A stretch of 7,806 nucleotides of DNA, taken from Rhodoluna sp. GTDB taxonomy: Bacteria; Actinomycetota; Actinomycetes; Actinomycetales; Microbacteriaceae. The position numbers were made by a program, and so were the translations under genes. Of the stretch, positions 1 through 6,536 are shown one piece after another; positions within the stretch are counted from its first letter, which is position 1; every line of letters starts with the position of its first letter. The stretch is taken from NCBI GenBank assembly GCA_026393335.1, contig JAPLAJ010000166.1, forward strand, positions 1 through 7,806, written 5' to 3'. The notes below the pieces were generated by a model. It was not told where the DNA came from. It worked only from the letters and a program-made list of their open reading frames with translations, and did no database searches.

Positions 1-1182
1 GGCAGATAATCTACCTGGGTAAGAAGATAGATCATGACCTGCTATCTTCTGATCTAAAGCAAACTCATAGATTGGTCTCTTGGTAGATATCATCGACTGG
101 ACGGCTGCATCACCTTTTTGAATGCGAAGGTCGCAAGGATCTAATCCCTCAGGTCCAACTGCTACAAATGTGGATGCAATAAATTTTCCAGAAGATTCAA
201 ATGCTCTCATCGCCGCCTTTTGACCAGCAGCATCAGGATCGAAGGTAAAGATAACTTCAGCTGATTCTCCGCCGGTACCAAAGATTTGATTTATCTTTCT
301 AATATGATCATCACCAAAAGCAGTTCCACAGGTAGCAACCGCTGTTGTGATGCCAGCTAGATGGCAAGCCATGACATCTGTATAACCTTCAACAACTACT
401 ACCTGACGATTCTTAGCGATGTCTTTCTTAGCAAGGTTCAGCCCATAGAGCACCTGAGACTTGTGATAGACCGGTGTCTCACCAGTGTTGATGTATTTGG
501 CTAGTGGATCATCTTCATAAATCTTGCGAGCACCAAACCCAATAACTGCATTGGTGGCATCTCTGATTGGCCAAACTAGTCTTCCTCTGAACTTGTCATA
601 GGTACGACCTTCTTTGGCAACCAATAGATCAACCTTGACTAACTCTTCTTCAGTGAAGCCCTCGCTCTTTAGAGCATCACCCAAACTATTCCAACCCTTA
701 GGTGCATAACCAATACCAAAGTATTCAGCAGCTTCTTTGTCAAACTTTCGTTGAGTTAGAAAATCTCTAGCAGTCTGGGCCTCTGGAGATGAGAGTGCTG
801 AAGAGAAGAACTTAGCTGCCGCCTCGTTGGCAGCTATAAGCCTTGCTCGATTAACCCCTTCGTCCCGGTTACCACCAGCTTCATAGGTAATCTCGTAGGA
901 AATCTTTGAGGCACATTTTTCGACAGCTTCATAGAAAGTGATGTTTTCTATCTTCTGCAAGAACTTATAAACATCTCCTCCCTCGCTACAACCGAAGCAG
1001 TGATAGAAGCCCTGGTCTGGTCTTACGTTAAAGGAAGGTGACTTCTCATCGTGAAAAGGACATAAACCCTTGAGAGAGCCAACACTTGCCCCTTTGAGCT
1101 GAACATACTCACCAACAACATCAGCTATGTTTACCCGTTGCTTGATGGCTTCAATATCACGAGTAGGGATACGCCCAGCCAT
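1..1182 (-). CDS. dnaG: DNA primase DnaG (3' end beyond window)
   Basis: DnaG makes the short RNA primers for the lagging strand and acts with the replicative helicase at the fork. I translated 394 codons with no stop; the frame runs off the left edge, so the end of the core and the helicase-binding C-terminal domain are not seen (the family is usually about 600 residues or more). The N-terminal zinc domain shows the CHC2 pattern: Cys41, His44, Cys62 and Cys65, around CPFHDEKSPSF and CFGC. FRGRLVWPIRD starts near residue 198 and GFGARKI near 215, as in the primase core. The TOPRIM motifs follow: Glu265 in EGYTDVMA, then Asp315 and Asp317 in FDPDAAGQKAA, then an Asp348/Asp351 pair in GLDPCDL. 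These match the metal-binding acidic residues of the family. The ATG shares one base with the dgt stop (TAATG), and AAAAAGGA lies 9 nt upstream inside dgt, so translation is probably coupled. Identification is very secure. Confidence 0.98.
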   Translation of the reverse strand, partial: MAGRIPTRDIEAIKQRVNIADVVGEYVQLKGASVGSLKGLCPFHDEKSPSFNVRPDQGFYHCFGCSEGGDVYKFLQKIENITFYEAVEKCASKISYEITYEAGGNRDEGVNRARLIAANEAAAKFFSSALSSPEAQTARDFLTQRKFDKEAAEYFGIGYAPKGWNSLGDALKSEGFTEEELVKVDLLVAKEGRTYDKFRGRLVWPIRDATNAVIGFGARKIYEDDPLAKYINTGETPVYHKSQVLYGLNLAKKDIAKNRQVVVVEGYTDVMACHLAGITTAVATCGTAFGDDHIRKINQIFGTGGESAEVIFTFDPDAAGQKAAMRAFESSGKFIASTFVAVGPEGLDPCDLRIQKGDAAVQSMISTKRPIYEFALDQKIAGHDLSSYPGRLSA

Positions 1183-2450
1183 TAGCTCTTATCCTTTTTC
1201 AAAACCAATACTTCATGCATCTTCACTGCCGCTGCATCTGTCAACACTGCAATCTGGTCAACGATGACGCGGCGCTTCTCTTGATCACTCTTAGCCTTAC
1301 TCCAAGCTTCGAGCGAGTATCCGTCCAGGTGCTTGCCATTAGATGCCAACAGGTAATCAGCTAATTCTTTGAGTAATTTTCTTTGCTTTTCGTAGAACTC
1401 AACCCTGTCATCTAGTGACATTAGGAAATAGGAAGCTAGACCTTTGAATATGGCAATCTCTGCTTCAACTTCTTCTGGAACAATCACATCGGCTGCATAC
1501 CTTGCGAAAAGTGAATCGGCGTTGGCTTGGAATGTTGCAGCAGTAGTTCTAGAGACAAAAGAACCTATAACAGAGGAAGTTAGGTTCTTTAGTTGACCAG
1601 CGTCTTTAGGTGTTCCGCTATAACTAGTTAGCCAGTATTGATTAGCTTGCAATCTATCTAAAGCTGCAGCCAATACAGAAGAATCAATGCGGTTACCGTT
1701 CCAACGCTCTATCTCTTTGACTATGGCATCTTCTTGAGCAGAGCCCTTGAGCTGTTCAAGTTTGATGAATCCTTCTACAACTGCATCTTCAAAGTCATGC
1801 ACTGAGTAGGCAACATCGTCACTAAAGTCCATGATCTGTGCTTCAAAGCATTTGATTCGATCTATAGCACCTTGGCGTAGCCATTCAAACACCGGCACAT
1901 CATCCTCATAGACCCCGAACTTAATGGATCTATCAGCACCTGAATCTTGAACAGCGAATTCTCTAGTCCAAGGGTATTTACAACTTGCATCAAGACTTGC
2001 TCTAGTTAGGTTCAAACCAAAAGCAATACCGTCTTTGCTATAAACCTTTTGTTCGATTCGAGTAAGCAACCTTAGGGTTTGAGCATTACCTTCGAATCCG
2101 CCAAAGTCTTTAGCCCACTCGTTCAAACCTTTTTCACCATTGTGACCAAAAGGTGGATGACCTAAATCGTGAGCTAGACAAGCCGTGTCAACAATATCTG
2201 GATCGATACCAAACTCAACAGCCATTTCTCTACCGACTTGAGCAACTTCTAGTGAGTGGGTTAGACGAGTTCTAGCAAAGTCATTTGAACCTGGTTGCAA
2301 AACTTGGGTCTTAGCTCCAAGTCTTCTAAGTGCTGAAGAGTGAGTAACTCTTGCTCTATCTCTAGCGAACTCAGTTCTGGCACTTCTGCCGGAGCCTTCT
2401 TCGGTAAGGAATCTTTCCTTATCGAATTCGCTGTATTTGTCTGTACTCAT
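1182..2450 (-). CDS. dgt: dGTP triphosphohydrolase-like HD-domain protein
   Basis: This 422-residue protein belongs to the dGTPase/dNTPase branch of the HD superfamily, which cleaves dNTPs to a deoxynucleoside plus triphosphate and trims the dNTP pool. The length is normal for the family. The HD site is complete: His65 in RLTHSLEVAQVGRE, His94-Asp95 in ACLAHDLGHPPFGHNGE, and the later Asp211-Asp212 pair in DDVAYSVHD. The N-terminal block with SALRRLGAKTQVL around residues 39-51 is also typical. The remainder, from about 240, is the helical C-terminal region. The ATG overlaps the dusB stop as ATGA; GGAG lies 10 nt upstream and AGGCGG directly abuts the start, so the ribosome site is mediocre and reinitiation after dusB is likely. 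The downstream overlap with dnaG places dNTP control next to priming. Substrate preference (dGTP or several dNTPs) cannot be read from the sequence. Confidence 0.95.
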   Translation of the reverse strand: MSTDKYSEFDKERFLTEEGSGRSARTEFARDRARVTHSSALRRLGAKTQVLQPGSNDFARTRLTHSLEVAQVGREMAVEFGIDPDIVDTACLAHDLGHPPFGHNGEKGLNEWAKDFGGFEGNAQTLRLLTRIEQKVYSKDGIAFGLNLTRASLDASCKYPWTREFAVQDSGADRSIKFGVYEDDVPVFEWLRQGAIDRIKCFEAQIMDFSDDVAYSVHDFEDAVVEGFIKLEQLKGSAQEDAIVKEIERWNGNRIDSSVLAAALDRLQANQYWLTSYSGTPKDAGQLKNLTSSVIGSFVSRTTAATFQANADSLFARYAADVIVPEEVEAEIAIFKGLASYFLMSLDDRVEFYEKQRKLLKELADYLLASNGKHLDGYSLEAWSKAKSDQEKRRVIVDQIAVLTDAAAVKMHEVLVLKKDKS

Positions 2451-3619
2451 CCGCCTGAAACTCCAAGTTCTGCCTCTAGCAGTACCTTACGCTGGTCACC
2501 GACAAGTTCGCGTGAATCAAGCCAGTTCTCCGGCAATGCGCATGTCTTAGCCCCACCTAGACGCCCTCTTGGGCCCTCTGCTAGTTCACCTGGGTATGGT
2601 GCAGCCCAGTCGATGGTTCCTAAAATGTCATCCATTTGCTGAAGTGATTCAACCTGAGCAAGAGCTGCTCTGAACTCTCCACCAACTGGATAGCCCTTGA
2701 AGTACCAAGCAACGTGCTTTCTGATATCTCTACAAGCTCGCTCTTCAGATTCAAAGAACTCGACCAGTAACACTGCATGCTTCTTGAATGACTCGGCTAC
2801 CTGACCAAGTGTTGGTTGGACTGGATCAACAGCTGCATCAGAGTTTGGGTTTTTTGCATACTCTTCGAAAGCTGCTTGCAGATCAGCAAAGAGCCAAGGT
2901 CGACCAAGGCATCCTCTTCCTACAACCACACCATTACAACCCGTTTCACGCATCATGCGAATAGCATCACCTGCAGACCAGATATCTCCGTTACCTAAAA
3001 CCTGAACATCTCTTAGTTCATCTTTTAGTTCATGAATAGCATTCCAGTCTGCTGTTCCGGAGTAATACTCAGAGGCAGTTCTAGCGTGAAGTGCTACAGC
3101 AGCAACTCCTGCATCTCTTGCTGCTTTGCCAGCATCTAGAAACGTTAGATGATCAGCATCGATACCTTTACGCATCTTTACTGTCACAGGAATATCTCCT
3201 GCTGCTTTCACGGCACTGTTCACAATTGCTGCAAACAGATCTTGTTTGTAAGGAAGAGCTGCTCCGCCGCCTTTTCTAGTTACCTTAGGAACCGGGCAAC
3301 CAAAGTTCAGGTCGATGTGATCTGCTCTATTTTCAGAGACCAACATGGTGATAGCTTCAGAGATTGTTTTAGGGTCAACACCGTACAACTGAACAGAACG
3401 AATGTCTTCACTCTCGTGATGACCAATAAGTCTCATTGACTCTTCGGTTCTTTCAACTAGAGCACGGGATGTAACCATCTCACTTACGTATAGACCACCA
3501 CCGTATTCACGACATAGTCTTCTAAACGCAGTGTTAGTTATGCCTGCCATTGGCGCTAATACAACAGGCGTAGCGATAGTGATACCGCCGTATTGAAGTG
3601 CCTGACCTGTTGTATTCAC
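2447..3619 (-). CDS. dusB: tRNA-dihydrouridine synthase, DusB type
   Basis: This is a 390-residue flavoenzyme that reduces specific uridines in tRNA to dihydrouridine with FMN and NAD(P)H. The FMN-binding TIM barrel starts with LAPMAGITNTAFR (residues 21-33). The catalytic Cys108 lies in HIDLNFGCPVPKVTRKGGG. VTVKMRKG around 146-152, LHAR at 177-180, GNGDI at 209-213 and VVVGRGCLGRPW at 231-242 are the usual FMN and phosphate contacts. After the helical domain there is a tail of roughly 50 residues beginning near PYPGELAEGPRGRLGG, as in actinobacterial members. The start is GTG 8 nt after the glyS stop. I see no Shine-Dalgarno before it, and no other ATG, GTG or TTG lies between the upstream in-frame stop and the conserved N-terminus. 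Translation therefore probably depends on ribosomes ending glyS. The exact uridine position modified is not known from the sequence. Confidence 0.95.
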   Translation of the reverse strand: MNTTGQALQYGGITIATPVVLAPMAGITNTAFRRLCREYGGGLYVSEMVTSRALVERTEESMRLIGHHESEDIRSVQLYGVDPKTISEAITMLVSENRADHIDLNFGCPVPKVTRKGGGAALPYKQDLFAAIVNSAVKAAGDIPVTVKMRKGIDADHLTFLDAGKAARDAGVAAVALHARTASEYYSGTADWNAIHELKDELRDVQVLGNGDIWSAGDAIRMMRETGCNGVVVGRGCLGRPWLFADLQAAFEEYAKNPNSDAAVDPVQPTLGQVAESFKKHAVLLVEFFESEERACRDIRKHVAWYFKGYPVGGEFRAALAQVESLQQMDDILGTIDWAAPYPGELAEGPRGRLGGAKTCALPENWLDSRELVGDQRKVLLEAELGVSGG

Positions 3620-3630
3620 GTTGAGGATTA
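3617..3630 (-). promoter_or_regulatory. glyS-dusB junction, GTG start without visible Shine-Dalgarno
   Basis: On the minus strand the glyS stop TAA is followed by TCCTCAAC and then the dusB GTG. No purine-rich ribosome site is seen in the preceding 20 nt. Upstream in the dusB frame the codons are GAA ACT CAT CTA ATC CTC AAC after an in-frame TGA, so GTG at 3619 is the only reasonable start. Termination-reinitiation from glyS is the simplest reading. Confidence 0.6.
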
Positions 3631-5004
3631 GATGAGTTTCTCAGCTAGGTAACCGCGAAGTTTGTCGAGAGACACACGCTCTTGAACCATAGTGTCGCGC
3701 TCACGAACAGTTACCGCTTGGTCTTCTAGTGAATCAAAGTCCACAGTCACACAGAACGGAGTTCCAATTTCATCTTGACGACGATATCTTCTACCAATAG
3801 CACCAGAGTCATCGAAGTCAATGTTCCAGTAACCACGTAGCTCTTGAGCAAGGTTCTTAGCAACCGGTGATAGATCTTCGTTTCTAGATAGTGGCAGAAC
3901 AGCAACCTTGACAGGAGCTAGTCGATAGTCCAAACGAAGAACAGTTCTAACATCAACACCACCCTTGGTGTTAGGAGCTTCATCTTCAGCATAAGCATCA
4001 ACTAGGAAAGCCATAAGTGAACGAGTTAGCCCTGCCGCTGGTTCAATAACGTAAGGAGTCCAACGCTCTCCAAGACCTTGATCAAAGTACGAAAGATCAA
4101 TACCTGATTCACGAGAGTGAGTAGTTAGATCGAAATCCCCTCGATTAGCAATACCTTCTAGTTCGCCATACTCAGAACCTTGGAAACCGAACTTGTATTC
4201 GATATCCACTGTTCTCTTTGAGTAGTGCGAAAGCTTTTCCTTCGGGTGTTCAAATAGACGTAGGTTATCTCTGTTGATACCAAGATCGACATACCAGTTA
4301 AGTCTCTGTTCAATCCAGTAGTCGTGCCAAGTCTCATCTGTTCCTGGCTCAACAAAGAATTCCATTTCCATTTGTTCAAACTCACGAGTTCTGAAAATAA
4401 AGTTTCCAGGTGTGATTTCGTTACGGAATGACTTACCAATCTGACCAATACCAAACGGAGGCTTCATGCGTGATGCACCAAGAACGTTAGCGAAGTTGAC
4501 GAAGATACCTTGAGCTGTCTCAGGTCTTAGATAGTGCAGACCTGATTCATCTTCAACTGGACCTAGATAGGTCTTTAGCAGGCCATTGAAAAGCTTTGGC
4601 TCTGTCCAAGCATCTCTAGTTCCACAGTTAGGACAAGCAATCTCAGCCATTGAAGCTGGGGCTCTGCCCTTCTTCTCTTCAAAGGCTTCTTCAAGGTGGT
4701 CTGCTCTAAATCTCTTGTGACATGAGGTGCACTCAATCAAAGGATCAGTGAACTCTTTTACGTGACCTGAAGATTCCCAAACCTTACGAGGCAAGATAAC
4801 TGAGCTGTCTAGACCTACGATGTCTTCTCTAGAGTTAACGATGGCTCTCCACCATTGACGTTTGATGTTTTCTTTGAGTTCTACTCCAAGTGGTCCGTAA
4901 TCCCACGCTGAGCGTGTACCACCGTAGATTTCACCTGCAGGAAAGACGAAACCACGTCTTTTGGCTAGTGAGATAACTGAATCGAGGCGAGTTGGGGCTG
5001 CCAT
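3628..5004 (-). CDS. glyS: glycyl-tRNA synthetase, single-chain class II (homodimer type)
   Basis: GlyRS charges tRNA-Gly with glycine in the cytosol. At 458 residues this is the one-chain alpha-2 form, not the two-subunit GlyQ/GlyS enzyme. The N-terminus has SLAKRRGFVFPAGEIYGGT and WDYGPLGVELK, typical of this type. Four cysteines form a likely zinc site: Cys92 and Cys95 (CTSC), then Cys124 and Cys127 (CPNC). Class II motif 2 is clear: FRNEITPG at 193-200 and FRTREFEQMEMEFF at 204-217. Motif 3 is GLTRSLMAFL at 325-334. The anticodon-binding domain covers about 363-458, including GRRYRRQDEIGTPFCVTVD. The ATG has a strong AAGGGAG 5 nt upstream and follows the only sizeable spacer in the cluster. 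glyS may therefore be expressed partly independently of uppS. No T-box leader fits in this 50-nt gap. The symbol glyQS is also used for this form. Confidence 0.97.
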   Translation of the reverse strand: MAAPTRLDSVISLAKRRGFVFPAGEIYGGTRSAWDYGPLGVELKENIKRQWWRAIVNSREDIVGLDSSVILPRKVWESSGHVKEFTDPLIECTSCHKRFRADHLEEAFEEKKGRAPASMAEIACPNCGTRDAWTEPKLFNGLLKTYLGPVEDESGLHYLRPETAQGIFVNFANVLGASRMKPPFGIGQIGKSFRNEITPGNFIFRTREFEQMEMEFFVEPGTDETWHDYWIEQRLNWYVDLGINRDNLRLFEHPKEKLSHYSKRTVDIEYKFGFQGSEYGELEGIANRGDFDLTTHSRESGIDLSYFDQGLGERWTPYVIEPAAGLTRSLMAFLVDAYAEDEAPNTKGGVDVRTVLRLDYRLAPVKVAVLPLSRNEDLSPVAKNLAQELRGYWNIDFDDSGAIGRRYRRQDEIGTPFCVTVDFDSLEDQAVTVRERDTMVQERVSLDKLRGYLAEKLI

Positions 5005-5009
5005 TATTG

Positions 5010-5016
5010 CTCCCTT
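5010..5016 (-). promoter_or_regulatory. Shine-Dalgarno of glyS
   Basis: AAGGGAG on the minus strand lies 5 nt before the glyS ATG. It is the best ribosome site in the window and confirms the ATG at 5004 as the start. It sits 6 nt downstream of the hairpin at 5023-5041, so the hairpin would not hide it. Confidence 0.8.
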
Positions 5017-5022
5017 GGTAAG

Positions 5023-5041
5023 GCACCGTTGGCTGCGGTGC
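5023..5041 (-). other. Perfect 6-bp hairpin in the uppS-glyS spacer
   Basis: On the minus strand GCACCG and CGGTGC form a perfect 6-bp stem around a 7-nt loop (CAGCCAA). No U-run follows on either strand (CTTACC after it on the minus strand, TTGAAT on the plus strand), so it does not look like an intrinsic terminator. It could be a weak attenuator, a 5'-end stem-loop of a glyS transcript, a processing site, a protein site or chance. The stem is directly visible; the role is inferred. Confidence 0.5.
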
Positions 5042-5045
5042 TTGA

Positions 5046-5051
5046 ATCATA
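5046..5051 (-). promoter_or_regulatory. Possible -10 element before glyS
   Basis: TATGAT on the minus strand differs from TATAAT by one base and lies in the widest spacer of the cluster, 41 nt before the glyS ATG. No convincing -35 is present 16-18 nt upstream (AGAAGG at 17 nt, within the end of uppS), and there is no extended TGN. A start about 7 nt downstream would place the hairpin at the 5' end of the RNA. The A+T-rich hexamer could be chance. Confidence 0.25.
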
Positions 5052-5054
5052 AGT

Positions 5055-5801
5055 TTAGTTGCCCTTTGCCTTCTTAGGCTTATCTACTGCCCCACCAAAG
5101 CGTCTATTGCGCTTGGAATACTGCTGGATAGCAGCCCAAAGGTCTTTTCTAGAGAAGTCAGGCCAAAGCACATCCAAGAACACAAACTCTGCATAAGCAG
5201 ACTGCCAGAGCAGGAAGTTACTAATCCTGGTCTCACCACTGGATCTAATAAACAGGTCAACATCAGGTAAATCCTTGGTCAGAAGATACTTCTGCATCTT
5301 TTTCTCTGTAAGAGCACCGTTGAGCTTGCCTGACTTAGAGTCTTCAACTATCTGGTTGATGGCATCAACTATCTCGATACGAGAGCCATAGTTGACACAC
5401 ATGGTGAAGGTAAGGCCCTTGTTCTTTGCTGTTTGCTTTTCGGCTATCAACAATTCATCAATAACAGTTGGCCATAACTTAGGTCTTCTGCCAGCCCACT
5501 TGATTCGGACATTCCAACCATCAAGTTCATCTCTTCGACGACGAAGCACTTCCCGGTTGTAGTTCATAAGGAACTTCACTTCATCAGGAGATCGCTTCCA
5601 GTTCTCAGTTGAGAAAGCGAAGACAGTTAGATACTTAACTCCAGCTTGAATAGCACCTTCAATAACATCCATGAGAGCAGCTTCACCAGCACGGTGACCC
5701 TCGACTCTGGTTAGACCTCTTGCATTAGCCCAGCGACCATTTCCATCCATGACAATGGCTACGTGCTGAGGAACTGCCCCATCAAACTTTGGAACCTTCA
5801 T
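5055..5801 (-). CDS. uppS: Isoprenyl (undecaprenyl/decaprenyl-type) diphosphate synthase
   Basis: This cis-prenyltransferase adds isopentenyl units to an allylic diphosphate to make the long polyprenyl diphosphate that carries cell-wall sugars at the membrane. It is 248 residues long, normal for the family. HVAIVMDGNGRWA (13-25) carries the catalytic Asp19. FAFSTENWKRSPDEV (61-75) is a further conserved substrate-binding segment. IRSSGETRISNFLLWQ supplies Arg186, Arg192 and Ser194, and Glu205 in SAYAEFVF completes the set. Spacing matches E. coli UppS (Asp26, Arg194, Arg200, Ser202, Glu213). The ATG overlaps the recO stop as ATGA and has GGAGAG 3 nt upstream, so translation is coupled but also has its own ribosome site. 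The basic C-terminus (KRNRRFGG, KPKKAKGN) may help membrane association. Chain length of the product (C50 or C55) cannot be read here. Confidence 0.96.
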   Translation of the reverse strand: MKVPKFDGAVPQHVAIVMDGNGRWANARGLTRVEGHRAGEAALMDVIEGAIQAGVKYLTVFAFSTENWKRSPDEVKFLMNYNREVLRRRRDELDGWNVRIKWAGRRPKLWPTVIDELLIAEKQTAKNKGLTFTMCVNYGSRIEIVDAINQIVEDSKSGKLNGALTEKKMQKYLLTKDLPDVDLFIRSSGETRISNFLLWQSAYAEFVFLDVLWPDFSRKDLWAAIQQYSKRNRRFGGAVDKPKKAKGN

Positions 5802-6523
5802 GTTCTCTCCAAATGGTTAAAGGATTTCAATCCACGATCAATATGCCACTGACTATATGCACTTACGATAGCCGATGCAGAAGCTTTAGTTTGTTCATCT
5901 GATGCTTCAACCAGCTCCCACTCTCCAGCAAGCAGTGCCCCTAGGTGATTAGCTACTTCATAACTAATCATGGCTGCAGTTGGTGGCATACAAGCAGCAC
6001 AGACAACACCACCGGTTTGAATTACGAATCCCGAATGTGGCCCCTCCGCATTACAGCCAGTGCAGTTAGCAAAGTTAGCAGCCCAACCGGCAACCGCTAG
6101 CGCTCTTAGTAAATAGCTATCAAGTATTTGTGCAGGTGCATGTTCTTTAGTGGCTAATGAGCGAAGCGCTCCAATAAGAAGCAAATACTGTTGAGTTGCT
6201 CTCTCTTCACCAGTAAGTCGCATAGCAGTTTCTGCCATGACGTTGGCAACAGTGAATGAGCTGTAGTCATCGGAGATCATGCTGCCGTAAGCACCAATAG
6301 TTTCTGCTTGAGTGACAGTGTCGAGGTTCTTACCCTCATAGAACTGAATATCGGCAACCATGAATGGCTCTAAGCGAGAGCCCATTTTTGAAGATGTTCT
6401 TCTAACACCTTTAGCGACCGCTCTTACCTGACCGTGATACCTAGTGAGCAAAGTGACAATGCGATCTGCTTCACCCAGTTTGTGGGTGCGCAGCACAATT
6501 GCTTCATCTCTATAGGTAGGCAC
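5798..6523 (-). CDS. recO: DNA repair protein RecO
   Basis: RecO works with RecR (and RecF) to load RecA on SSB-coated single-stranded DNA in gap repair. The 241-residue length is normal. The N-terminal OB-fold opens with TYRDEAIVLRTHKLGEADRIV (residues 3-23, the most conserved stretch) and continues through KGVRRTSSKMGSRLEPF. The helical C-terminal domain contains a four-cysteine zinc site, Cys154 and Cys157 (CTGC) and Cys175 and Cys178 (CAAC). The end WHIDRGLKSFNHLER is typical of actinobacterial RecO. The start is GTG 10 nt after the leuA stop; no Shine-Dalgarno is visible before it, and no other start precedes the conserved block. It overlaps uppS by ATGA, the usual recO-uppS pairing in Actinobacteria. 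Confidence 0.95.
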   Translation of the reverse strand: MPTYRDEAIVLRTHKLGEADRIVTLLTRYHGQVRAVAKGVRRTSSKMGSRLEPFMVADIQFYEGKNLDTVTQAETIGAYGSMISDDYSSFTVANVMAETAMRLTGEERATQQYLLLIGALRSLATKEHAPAQILDSYLLRALAVAGWAANFANCTGCNAEGPHSGFVIQTGGVVCAACMPPTAAMISYEVANHLGALLAGEWELVEASDEQTKASASAIVSAYSQWHIDRGLKSFNHLERT

Positions 6524-6536
6524 TATTCAAGTATTA
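6521..6536 (-). promoter_or_regulatory. leuA-recO junction, GTG start without visible Shine-Dalgarno
   Basis: The leuA TAA is followed on the minus strand by TACTTGAATA and then the recO GTG. Nothing resembling AGGAGG lies within about 20 nt. The start is supported by protein conservation, not by a ribosome site, and suggests reinitiation from leuA. Confidence 0.55.

Noticed and set aside
2340..2642. Plus-strand ORF of 100 codons across the dusB-dgt junction
   Set aside because: It lies antisense to two well-conserved genes, has a low-complexity Ser/Pro-rich translation with no family motif, and no ribosome site stands out.
2816..3439. Three plus-strand ORFs of 60-96 codons inside dusB
   Set aside because: All are antisense to conserved dusB motifs, and two overlap each other in different frames; the translations are Leu-, Cys- or His-rich as expected of shadows.
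4158..4454. Minus-strand 98-codon ORF inside glyS in another frame
   Set aside because: It is fully contained in the conserved motif 2 region of GlyRS; the glyS frame explains the conservation.
5023..5041. Intrinsic terminator after uppS
   Set aside because: The stem is only 6 bp and is not followed by a T-run on either strand.
5005..5054. T-box riboswitch before glyS
   Set aside because: The 50-nt spacer is too short for a T-box and lacks its conserved core; only a simple hairpin is present.
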